A stretch of 64,000 nt of DNA from Daphnia pulex (lineage: Eukaryota > Arthropoda > Branchiopoda > Diplostraca > Daphniidae), in NCBI RefSeq assembly GCF_021134715.1, contig NC_060024.1:9114001-9178000 (forward strand), read 5' to 3'. Below are positions 51,382 through 61,375 of the stretch, piece after piece. The position numbers and the translations under genes were made by a program. A model generated the notes under the pieces. The model was not told where the DNA came from and searched no databases. It worked only from the letters and a program-made list of their open reading frames with translations. Position 1 is the stretch's first letter. The number at the start of each line of letters is the position of its first letter.

Positions 51382-52566
51382 TTACAACCAAACTTGGCTT
51401 TTGCCATTTATAGTTTTTAACTTGTCAATTGACAGTTTGTCAAAAAATAAAAGTCCAGCAGCTCTTTCTACTGTTTCTGGAGGTACTTGAAATACAGACA
51501 GTGGAGTTTTGTCATCTATAGGTTGATTTGGCATAACATAGGATTCCAAAGAAAGCTCTTGTTTCTGATTTTCTATGACTACGACTTTGAAGAAATGGGT
51601 AGGCACTGCAACATGATTCTTGCCAATTACCTGATATTTTACATACATTTTGCCATCATCTTCCTTCCTAAGTTAAGAAAATATACAATGATAATTATTA
51701 TTTCCATTTGTTTGAGTAAGCATTCATGTAATAATCATCTACCTGGGCAGGTAGAGTGGTCCTAAAAACAAATTTGTCATCAGATTGATTCCATAAAGAA
51801 ATGTTTGAGCAATGTTAATTACCTGTGCACACATATACATTTCTGTTTGTTTTAGTGAGATTTCTAACATGTCTCTCCAATCTATTCCATGAATCTCGAT
51901 TGAATCCTTTTCCAACTTGTGGTGACATGTTGGATAACAGAAAGGTCTGCTGGCAATGCAGTTGATCCTTACGATGATTTCCAGCTGCTGCTAAGTGACC
52001 TCTGTCAAAGCCACTAGCTTTGTAGTCAGCATTTGATGATCTGAAGTAAGGATGAATGGATTCATCTTCAGCAAAATCACATTTTGATCGATCAACTTTC
52101 TCATTGTAAGCAACAAAATCAGCTGTCAAATGTTCAAACACCCAATGAGCAGTTCTATTTCTTCTATCATATGACAATACGTAATCATCCAGGGACCGTA
52201 CATTGTCTAGTCCAGGGAATCCAAATCTCATTATCTAATAATTGTCGGAATTTTACTTTAAATTTTGTTGTATCCCATGACTTTGTTTAATACCTGAGAA
52301 ACTCTAGGGGCATTATTAGAAGGTTCAGGAGGAATATTTTTCACTTCTTTAAAACTAGCTTTGGAAGGTACCATTGAAGCAGCGGATACTGTACCAAATA
52401 TTGGTAAGCCCGGCATAGGCAAGAGGTTATTATTATGATTGGATGTTGAGTTTTCAGTACGTTCTAAATCTACACTTGGGGATCGATAGAATTTCTCGGT
52501 TGCGAGCCCAGCCAAATATCCTCCTATGGCAACACTTGTTACGGTAACAAACTTCATTCGAAACAT
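51382..52566 (-). CDS. EndoG: Endonuclease G, mitochondrial (DNA/RNA non-specific nuclease)
   Basis: Sugar-non-specific beta-beta-alpha-metal nuclease of the mitochondrial intermembrane space, implicated in paternal mtDNA removal and apoptotic DNA cleavage. Exons 52566-52294, 52234-51823, 51761-51743 and 51667-51382 give 329 residues in phase. The N-terminus has a hydrophobic anchor (TVTSVAIGGYLAGLATEKF). The nuclease domain starts IMRFGFPGLDNVRSLDDYVL; the catalytic motif is GFDRGHLAAAGNH with the general-base His, and the metal-ligand region continues LSNMSPQVGKGFNRDSWNRLE. Exon 3 is only 19 nt and supplies the PLYLP segment. The final exon carries the conserved HVAVPTHFFKVVV and YVMPNQP. 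Identification secure. Confidence 0.95.
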
Positions 52567-53061
52567 TATAAATACTGTGTTTAGGTTCCGACAATAGTAA
52601 AAAAGAACAACTTAATTTTTAAATGCACACCACAACGCACAATAGACAATGTAGACTAAAAGCAATTGGAGAAATATAGCATTAGCCGCCAGAGAGGGCT
52701 TTCAAACATCAAGGGAGTTGCCACATTGCGATTTTTGACTAAATCCATGGTAGAAGCATAGATAAAGAAGGCTCGTTCACTCAACCTGGATGCCACTAAA
52801 ATCGGCCAGGGGCCAGACACTCGTGTACACGTTACGCAAATGAAGTGCTCCCCTAAACTCATGGATTTGTTCTGGATAATGTATGAAGTGTTGGAGGAAG
52901 AGTCCAAGATGCCTCTTTGATTTATCCAAATAATTTCAAGTTTTTGTCTTCTCTCCATTAAATTTGCTAAGATCACTTTGAAAAATAACAACTCTTATCC
53001 TTACTATCGCTCCAATGCAGCCGTTGCCATCCGACCAAATTTTTTTTGGTTGTCCCTATTG

Positions 53062-53080
53062 GCCCCCGAATTCCGGGGGC
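53062..53080. repeat. GC-rich hairpin
   Basis: GCCCCCG and CGGGGGC form a 7-bp perfect stem around AATTC. The flanks ATTGGCCCC (53058 on) and GGGGCCACCAAT extend an imperfect outer arm. Confidence 0.7.
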
Positions 53081-54575
53081 AAGGGGCCACCAATACGTAT
53101 CAGAACATCTTTAGTTAATAACAGAACAGATATTAAAAAGCAAATTGAGAAAAACCTTAAATTCGTCCAACATTTCTAAGCCAAAAGAGTCAATCCACTT
53201 CATCGGCTGATCAGCCAAGGCTCCTCCAATCTTCGATAAAGTTATGAAGTAGTAGGTGTATGGCAATGGGAAGAATGGAATTTGAAAAGCTAATAAGCTA
53301 ATTTGAGCGCTAGGTGCGCCACTTCCCAGGAAGGTTGAAAGGAAGGGGATGGGTTGAAAAAGCTACACTACAGGGGTATAGCTCGACCACCGGCCTAGGG
53401 TTCAGTAGGCCATGGTACTTCATGTTCTCAGCAAAAAATGGCGGAATTCCGTTTCTCACGATTACGCTCGCGCTACCTATTGGACATATTTTTTAGTCAC
53501 CTAGTGACGTTCACATTTCTTGACGGCGGGATTGCTTTCAGATTCAACTGCTACCAATGCGCCGAGGCTTCTTGGAGAGGTTCCCGAAGGCCTTTTTCAT
53601 TCGTAATATGTGGTTGTGTAGTAAATGTGTTTTCGAAGCCACGTTAATGTCTGTTGATATTGAATGCAGGTTTGTTCAAAATGATTGGATTGATTTAATT
53701 GTAAGTTGTTTACTTGTTTGTAATCGAAATCGATCGTTTTGAATCGATATTTTCGGTCACAAGTGGTTGATTAAATTTTAATAAATTTAAAAATTCATCT
53801 TTAAAATTCTAAAATTCATTTTTAATATTTTAAAATAGAATAAACAAAAATAAGTAATTACAAACACATTTGATTTGTGTTTTGGCGCAATTTTCAAAAA
53901 ATTAAACATATAAAAAATTGCCTAATCTAGAAATTCTAGATGAATTCGGTATTTTAGGATAAAGAATCACATTAAGCTTAAATGGAGTGGAAAATCGCTT
54001 GTTAAAAATGTGTTGTATAATTCAAGTTTTCCCAAAAGCGTTTTTGGGGGGATATTTGGGGCGAAAATGTGGGGTAAATTCTAAATTGGAACTAAAAGAA
54101 GTCTGTAATGGGCGGAGCTTAGCTCAGTGGCAACGCTGAGAAAAAAATATAAAAAAAAATTATTTCTTAATTTAGCAATAACCTAAAAACATAGCGAAAA
54201 ACAAATACTAGGTGGCAAATATAATAGCATGAAATTTTAAAGTTAATTGATTACAATATTTTAGTGCTAAATTTAGATTGTTTCGCCCTGTCCCATACAA
54301 ACCCCGATTTTTTCCTCGCCCTCTTTTATTTCCGCAACTTTAAAAATTGGTAGCGGGTAAACTATTTACTCTAAAATAAAATAAAAAAACTGGAGATAGA
54401 AAAAAGTGAGACGAATACAATATAATATTAGGAAAGGCCCTATACGAGAAAACCAAAGCCGGTTCAAATAACCCCACTCTCTCCTATTCGATTTTTATAC
54501 TAAGAGCCACCAAAAATGTTTTTATCTTATGAACATCAAGAGCAAAAACAAGATTACTTGTTTGCACTGAACTGA

Positions 54576-54664
54576 GGGGGTGGGTGGGAAGGGGGTTGGT
54601 TTTCTTTTAGGGTGGTGGGTGGGAAGTGGCTCTTTTTTTGCGGGGGGTCGGTTGGGATGGGGGT
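54576..54664 (+). repeat. G-rich tract with G-quadruplex potential
   Basis: 54576-54595 reads G5-T-G3-T-G3-AA-G5, four G runs with loops of 1-2 nt. It is followed by GGGTGGTGGGTGGG (54610-54623) and a G6...G5 cluster (54642-54664). All on one strand in an otherwise AT-rich neighbourhood. Confidence 0.75.
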
Positions 54665-55144
54665 CGTTTTTTTTTGGATTTTGCGCCTTTTTATTTTTTT
54701 CTTTCGTAGGTAAAGGAAGAGAAGAACATAGAGAAAAAGAGAAAAGGGAGTAAAATACCGGGGGTACGGTACTAAGGCACCGTAGTATCCCTTCCGTCAA
54801 ATTAAACTTAAAACATAGAGAGCCATTTGCCTGTTCAAGAAACTTTCACGGATGACAGTAGAATTGATGTAGGGAAAAACGATTTCAATTAAAACAAATT
54901 AAAAAATTTTAAGGCTTATACAGCAAATGTCCTACCCACCCTAGTGTCCTCACTTACCTCTCAAAATAGGCTCCTCCCCAACTTTATCCGTCTCCTACGG
55001 GTAAACAGTTTACTTTAAAATTAAATAAAAAAATATGGGGGTTACCTTCAGGGTTGAGACTATCTATTCGATGTACGATGAAAACGTCATCAAAAATACT
55101 TGTTTAATTTGTTTCTAGTATATGGCGCAATACTTTTCAAAATG

Positions 55145-55570
55145 GGTATCGTTCGATTATCGAAATGAGTATCGTTCGATGAACGATACCGATACTTTTA
55201 AGAAAGCAAAAGTAGAAAAAAGAGACGAATTTTGTATAGCTGTAATTTCACCGAATATCAGTGAATTTTAAGCAAAACTTTTTTTCGAATGTCCCATATA
55301 GTGATATTTTTATTCATTCTAAGTATTTCGATTTTCATAGGCCTACAGAAAAGGCAGGAAATTCTCTCGTTGTTTGTCTCAATTGTCGAGAAAAATAATG
55401 TTTTTTTTAAGTTAAAATTTTCCCTAAATTTTTTTCTTTTAGTATCGAAATTCTATAGAGTATTCTTTTGCCGATGAATTTTTTTCACTTTATCGTTCGA
55501 CTAACGAACATGAAAAAAAACGAAGAATCGCTATCGTTAACGAACATACTTTTTTAGAAGTATCGTTCCC
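55145..55570. repeat. Clustered GTATCGTTC inverted and direct repeats
   Basis: TATCGTT-type cores occur at about 55146, 55170, 55492, 55532 and 55560. At 55169-55189 GTATCGTTC and GAACGATAC form a perfect 9-bp stem around GAT. Likely remnant of a small non-autonomous element (inference). Confidence 0.5.
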
Positions 55571-55757
55571 AAACCCGGTACCTTTACATGTGAAATACAT
55601 AAAATGTAAAAAAAAATAAATAAATAGGGTGATTAAATTGGGAAATAAGGGAAAGAAACAAAAACTGCCCCGCGTTACTCCAGTCTCCCCTACGCAAAGT
55701 AAAATGCAATAGCCGTCACTAGATGGGGTTATTAATACTGACAAGGCAAAAGCCCTC

Positions 55758-55795
55758 TATTGCCCTGTCCGCCTGTCGGACCGGCATGGCAATAG
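55758..55795. repeat. Nested inverted repeat
   Basis: Outer arms CTATTGCC and GGCAATAG (8 bp, perfect) enclose a second stem GTCCG/CGGAC (55767-55781). Confidence 0.7.
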
Positions 55796-55893
55796 GTCTG
55801 GCCATTATTTGTATCTGAAGACTCATTTGATCAGATATCAGCATTACCAGATTGTACACAGAGAGAAAAGGTACTGCGCATTTGCCCAATATC

Positions 55894-57123
55894 CTACATG
55901 AGGTTGCGGTTGCACAAGAATGCTTTTCTAAAGATTGGATGGTCATCTTCTTCTTCTACCACTTGGTACATCAACCAGAAAATATCCATTGCCAAATGAA
56001 GGAGGCAATGCATCACTTTGACTTGCACCCGATCCTCTCTACCATAATGAACTTTGCAGACATCTAGATTGAGTGCATAAGCGAGCCTGTAACCAGAAAG
56101 TGAAATTAATTTTAAAACAAATATTTACAGAAAATATTTTGTATTTACTCGCCAACGATATCTCTTTGACGACGAGACAATTCTGTCGAAAAATCAAGGA
56201 TTTCTAAAGACTGTTCAGAAACGAAGTTTTTCAAAAAATTCTGAGCCTGAAGTGAAAAATCAAATGGAAGATTGAAATAATTTCTGTTATTCCCAAACCC
56301 CATTTCCTCGAATCCAATGTAACGAATGCATAAGAAAATGAAATCAAGACATATTTAACATTCTAAGATAAGATAGAATTAGTAATATTACATAGGCGAG
56401 TCTTGGAATGCGAAGTTAGCATAGAGGGATGGGTAGCAAAAAGCAACGTGGTTCATGGATTCATACAAAAACGAAATCCTCGACATGCTCGTAGGATTCG
56501 TCATTGACCACAATTGGGATTGTTGGAGTTGCCAGAATGAGGACTCGAAAGCGAGTTTTATGGACAAATTCCGAGATCTATGGTCGGCAAACGCAATCAG
56601 TTTTCCGTCCAGTAGAATTTCAGTCTCCCTAAAATTTGTCATTTTTATTTTATGCAGTTAATTGACTATTAATTTGACTATAAATAAAAACTTTACCATA
56701 GCCTCCCATTAGCTAAAAAAGGTTCCCCTCTGAGATGCAATCCCTTATCCTGGCAAGTTTCTTCTCCCGTCTGAATTCTTCCCATAGATTTCCTGCCAAA
56801 TTATTGAGTTCATGGTAAACTTTGATGGGGTATCGAAACCTTAGAAATTAATCATTATTACAAACGAAGTCCTAAATTTCCATTACAATAGAATAGGCTA
56901 CTTACTTTCCAACAAATTCCATGTTCATAAGGTTACCGGACAACTTCAGAAGCTTGCGTCTCTCCATTTTCTCTTCATTTCTTTCAATGAATGCCCTCCT
57001 CAGATTCCATTGTAGATCTGACTCGTATTTTTTTCTGAAAGATAAAGATTTTACAAAAACAATCCTTCATCAAAATCATCCATCAGTTTACCTGATATCC
57101 TCAATGGGTGGAGGCTGTTTCAT
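55894..57123 (-). CDS. NKRF-like gene: XRN2-binding-type domain, dsRBD-like and R3H-like regions; possibly damaged
   Basis: Proposed minus-strand exons: 57123-57092 (MKQPPPIEDIR), 57034-56906, 56792-56697 or a longer form from 56839, 56628-56392, an exon ending 56149, and 56086-55894 (TAG). Exon 2 (ESDLQWNLRRAFIERNEEK...LMNMEFVG) resembles the XTBD that binds the exonuclease XRN2 in NKRF, CDKN2AIP and CDKN2AIPNL. Exons 3-4 (GEPFLANGRLW, ETEILLDGKLIAFADHRSR) look like the end of a double-stranded-RNA-binding fold. The last two exons (FSTELSRRQRDIVGELAYALNLD...YGREDRVQVKV) look like an R3H domain. Domain order is that of NKRF. Problems: the XTBD tail (RYPIKVYHELNNLA) and the following exon are in different frames, and the junction near 56330 is not phase-clean. 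It is either a gene with unusual splicing or a decaying copy. Confidence 0.5.
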
Positions 57124-57157
57124 TTTAAATTTAGCTAGAAAACAAACCAGTAAATAT

Positions 57158-57389
57158 GATAAAGATAACACGGTTTCACACGAATTTAAAAAAGTTTTTT
57201 TAAATTCTGAACGAACAAATTTACCTAGATGAACCTGTTTCTGATGAAGCTGATTTGCTTTTTATTTGACGATTTTTCTCAAAAACTAGCCAGTAGATTT
57301 GATAAAGAAAACTCGGTTTAAGGTTTTTTTTAAATTCTGAATGAACCGCTTTATGAATCTGTTTTTCCGATTGGCTCTTTGCAATTGAA
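57158..57389. repeat. Two diverged copies of a ~100-140 bp upstream unit
   Basis: GATAAAGA-AC-CGGTTT...AAATTCTGAA(C/T)GAAC starts at 57158 and again at 57301. A third copy is at 59995-60091 upstream of the truncated XTBD copy, ending in the same GATTGGCTCTTTGCAATT. Confidence 0.7.
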
Positions 57390-57449
57390 TTTGATTACAA
57401 AAGCAGTTCTAAATTTCCATTACAATAGAATACTTACTGTTGTCAAACA

Positions 57450-58627
57450 CATTCCATTTACACATTGTACCATTTAAATAGGTCCAGTAGTCGGCAGTCT
57501 TTTCACTCCGGGATAAATAGAATTACAGCTATTTTCGATGTTTTTAGTTTCCTGATGACTTTGATTAGCTCTCGTATTGGTGGGCAAATCCAGGCCACCT
57601 CCCCGTCCCAGGAATTCGAAAACGTGTCAATGCCAGTTGTTCTCTTACAGTAAAAGTTTCAAAAAAAATAATCTCCCGCATTTGGTATTGCTGTCGGATG
57701 CGAACAGCTCGATTTTAAATTTGAATTTACCATTGCTCATTTGGAACGTTTCGTCGTCTATTTGGCAGTCATCCAAGTGAGCGGTTCAGCACACTTCAAC
57801 ATGATGTCATTTGTGATTAATAGGTAGTATTCAGCAGTTTGTGGCAGGCTGGTAGCAATTGGGACATAGTGACTGGGATATGGATATCCTTGACCCAACT
57901 GCTAAACAAAAGCAAAATTGAATGCAGTTGTTACTATATCAATGTCGCATATCAGAGTCGGGAAAATTTCCGCCAGTTCCCGGACTACCACCTGAGGGTG
58001 GTAGTTTCCAAATTCTGCCAATCATGTTGAAATCATTCTTCTGAATTCCAGAAAATTCGGTCCAGGTTGAAAGCTCCATAACATAAATCCATTTACACAA
58101 AGCTTGTTTATGTATTGTAACAGTATGAAGTGTTTAGCATCCGCTTGAAGACGATGAACTAAGTGGAATGGCCTCTCCTCGCCGTATAGGGTTAAAACCG
58201 CATGGTAATTGCCGTTTTCTTTTCGAGAGGTAATGGAAAATGATGTGCTTACATATTTTGTAAGGAACGCGAAAAGATTCTGTTGATTATACTTGTCAGC
58301 ATACTTTCTGACAATGTCAATATTTGGTGAACGCCAAATTGCTGATTGCTGCTCACGACGTTGAATAGGTCCGATGATTGCTGTTTTCGAGCCGTTATCT
58401 GCTAATTTGATGCATGGGTTTTCGCGTAAGAGGTGAATTGGAATTATTCTCAGGTTAAGTTTCTTGCAGAGGACCATAACTTGGAAAACTTCTTTTTTAA
58501 TTTGATTCTTTCCTGACCCCTTTGTTAAAAAAGTTATTAAATTTTGGCTGTCGGTGAGCCAGTAAATGATGGCGGCTTTGTTGTTTGTTGCGCCTGAGTG
58601 ATGGTAGTATTGCAGTGTTCTTGTCAC
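57450..58627 (-). mobile_element. Degraded retroelement fragment with RNase H-like region (DIRS-like?)
   Basis: A continuous 201-codon minus frame (58627-58022) contains IIYWLTDSQNLITFLTKGS, IKKEVFQVMVLCKKLNLRI and IPIHLLRENPCIKLADNGSK, the pattern of the RNase H region that follows reverse transcriptase in DIRS-type and related elements. Downstream on the same strand, in broken frames with stops, come IELFASDSNTKCGR and CPPIRELIKVIRKLKTSKIAVILFIP, which match the segment after RNase H in those elements. No reverse transcriptase or tyrosine recombinase is left and no terminal repeats are visible. Clearly an inactive relic; the DIRS placement is an inference. Confidence 0.6.
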
Positions 58628-59647
58628 TGCAAGAAACTCTCTACCCTACTAGCTGTCTACCGTAAATAAAGTTGTTTCAATACAGTTTCTAAAACCTGTT
58701 TGTTGTGTTGTATCTAGTTTTGTAAACCCGTTTAGAAACTCCTATAAAGCGCAATCAAACGTTCTGGAATGAAGTTAAGAAACTGTTCCAAATGCGTTGG
58801 ACTAACCCCTAAATAAAACTGGGTACAAATACGTTTTTAAACGGCAAACGAATACGGAATTTTTTAGCGCTTAATGTAAGTATTGCTAACGATAATTATA
58901 ATTCAATAATTCCGCATTTCAAACTGCTAATAAACTTCTATTCAAATTTCTACCAGCGCGCGCTAATTTTCCGACAAAATAATAAAAAGCATGAAATTTA
59001 TTGGTCCCATGTATTTGTGAAAAAAGAAGTTCAATAGCATGTTAAACATTTGAACACAATAAGTGAAGGATGGTCAATTAACTAACAAAGACGGTGAAAA
59101 ATGAAACAAAACGGAACAATTAATTTTCAAATAATAACGGTAGTAACGATCACATCGGAATTTATGGTAACTTAAATTCTTTCATCAAACCTTCTAATTT
59201 TGTTATGTACTGTCCCAAAACGTAATTGAGCTTCTCATTCTCTTTTTCGTTGGTCTTCTCATTTTTGGGTGGTTCAACACTGTTGATTTTTCTGTAATTT
59301 GCCGCAACATTTTTCGAAGATTTTGCTTCTTGTTAATGATTTCGGGAACTATCAACCTCGGTAGGTTGCGGGAGTCAGAAAAATAATGGAGAGCGACTGC
59401 AAGTCAAAAGCATGTTATAATATTTTTTGTTTACTTTTAAAGTAAAAATTGTGTTTACCGCCGAAGACCGTGTTCCCTAGTTCCGTTCCACCATATATGG
59501 CGTGATGACAGTTTTCTTTCATTGTTTAGCTATCCTCCAAAATAAAGATTCTCTCCTTTGATCATTCGATCAATGGATGCACATGTGGCAAATCAGGAAG
59601 CATCACTAGCCCAAATGTTGTCTGCGAAAACGACACCTGCTACCCGC
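58628..59647. other. AT-rich stretch, nothing recognised
   Basis: Between the retroelement relic and the minisatellite I see no coding, RNA gene or clear repeat. A minus-strand segment around 59170-59400 may hold coding remnants but has no recognisable family. Confidence 0.4.
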
Positions 59648-59750
59648 GACACTGGCTACCTGGGGGGTCGACACTGGCTACCCCAACACTGGCTACCCGA
59701 CACTGGCTACCCATAAGGCCGACACTGACTACCCCGACTCCGGCTATGCT
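59648..59750. repeat. Imperfect minisatellite, unit about 15 bp (CGACACTGGCTACCC)
   Basis: About six copies in tandem with variable spacers; the core CACTGGCTACC is exact in four and altered in the last two (CACTGACTACC, CTCCGGCTATG). Confidence 0.85.
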
Positions 59751-59769
59751 TCCAGCAATTGCACCTATT

Positions 59770-59976
59770 CTACATATTTACAAGGCTATCGCACATCCTT
59801 AGAAGCTTAATTCTATCAATTTTTCCTTCATTTCTTTCGATAAATGCACTTCTCAGATTCCATTGTAAATCTGGTTCGAAAATTTTTCTGATGGATACAA
59901 AATTTACAAAAACAATCCTTCATCAAAATCATCAATCAGTTTACCTGATATCTTCAATAGGTGGAGGCTGCTCCAT
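59770..59976 (-). pseudogene. Truncated second copy of the XTBD-type N-terminus
   Basis: Minus exons 59976-59945 (MEQPPPIEDIR, donor CAG|GTAAAC) and 59887-59770 repeat the first two exons of the NKRF-like gene about 2.85 kb away: same exon-1 length (32 nt), same splice phase, and FEPDLQWNLRSAFIERNE against ESDLQWNLRRAFIERNE. The copy stops at ...DSLVNM with a TAG, inside the domain, and homology ends there. The rest of the gene is absent, so it is a partial duplication and probably non-functional. Confidence 0.65.
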
Positions 59977-60011
59977 TTTACAAACAGTTGATATGATAAA
60001 GATAACGCGGT

Positions 60012-61375
60012 TTCACAAAGTTTTTTTTTTATTCTGGATGAACCGCTTTTAGCTAGATGAATCTGTTTGGCTGATTGGCTCTTTGCAATTGCAAATTCAA
60101 AAGTTAAATGGAAATGTTGCTCCTTACGCGTCACTTTAAAGTTCCAAGATGGTCGATTTTTCAGTTTCCAAACTTCCGATGTCGAGAATCGTCCATACGA
60201 AAGGGACAGTAGAATAAATGAATCGTCTCGGTTTGTAGAATGTAAATTCCCTCAAAGATTGTGGAGGAGAGCATGCCGACGGAGACAATCCTCCTTGCTA
60301 AACCCAGAGAAGACGTAGGTCGAGGAGAAAAACGACACTGAACGCTGCTTGTGTACTCGGAGAAAGTTTCGGATGATCTTCAGACCTTTTCTGATTAAAT
60401 TTTTTTTTTATTTTTTATTGGAGACATCACCCAAGTTATCATTGAAATCAGACGTGTCAGGAGATTTAGGCGTACTGTCTTCTCTTTTTTCTTCTTTGAT
60501 ACTTTTTCCTTGGCTCTATTCGAATCTTTTTTTTTCTAGTTTAGAAAGAGGTTTCTTTCCACTTCGTTGATAAAGTTGCTGCTTCCGCCTTTTTCGCTGT
60601 GTAACTGTAATTTTTCGCTTCTTCTTTGATAGCATTTCACAATCGATAATGTACATTGCGGCCAAAATGTGTGAACAAAATGCACTTGCGGCACAAGTAC
60701 AAGTTTGGTTACGAGTCTTTGAACAACTTCACGACGTAAATGTCTCCTGTAGATCCTACAACCGACCAGTGTTGAAGCAATGGCACTATCTGTATTCTGT
60801 TTTCCTTTATAATATCCATGGCTCGCTGCCTGACACTGTCACTGGGAGTACAATAGGGCACAGGATGTTAAACTAGATTTGATGCATCATATCCTTTCTA
60901 AAATTACGCAATTTTAGCATATTCATTAATCACGTTAAATATCTTTACTTTTACCGTAATTTTTATTGGTAGAGAAGCCTTAATTTGATCAAAAAGTTCG
61001 TCTGTAGACTGGTAATTCAGTTTGACCATTGTCGTGTTTTATATGAATCTTTGAGATGAGGCAGAAGTCCGTAGTCTCTACATCAAAGGCTACCCTACCA
61101 ATTTTGATTTCATAAAACAGTGGGATTTTCCTTAAAGAATTGGCCACAACGTCAATTGTCTGCTGTTTCCAGTTGACGAGTCGCTTCATGGGGCGTTGAA
61201 AGACTCTGATTTATTTTTGGTCTAGAGTTAAATACCAAAAGGTAGCAATATCCAGGAACCCCAGGAACCCCAGGAAGGGTTTTTAACTCTAACAGTAAAT
61301 CAAATTATTTAGGCCTATATATTACTTTGGTTCCAGCTCTTCAAATACAATTTGGTGAGCAGGGATTTGTAGAGC
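60012..61375. other. Accessory stretch with no confident gene
   Basis: Contains the third upstream-unit repeat at its left end, several 60-80 codon frames without family features (e.g. 60649-60876 plus, 60989-61189 minus) and a 10-bp tandem repeat (CCAGGAACCC, 61253-61277). Confidence 0.4.

Larger units (their letters stand above)
52567..55893. other. Repeat-rich accessory stretch without a recognised gene
   Basis: Upstream of EndoG the sequence becomes AT-rich. It holds a coding-like minus frame (52656-52991, about 100 codons, no family recognised), a GC hairpin (53062-53080), a pair of diverged repeats (54355-54390 and 54999-55035), a strong G-rich tract (54576-54664), clustered GTATCGTTC inverted repeats (55145-55570) and a nested inverted repeat (55758-55795). 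Confidence 0.5.
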
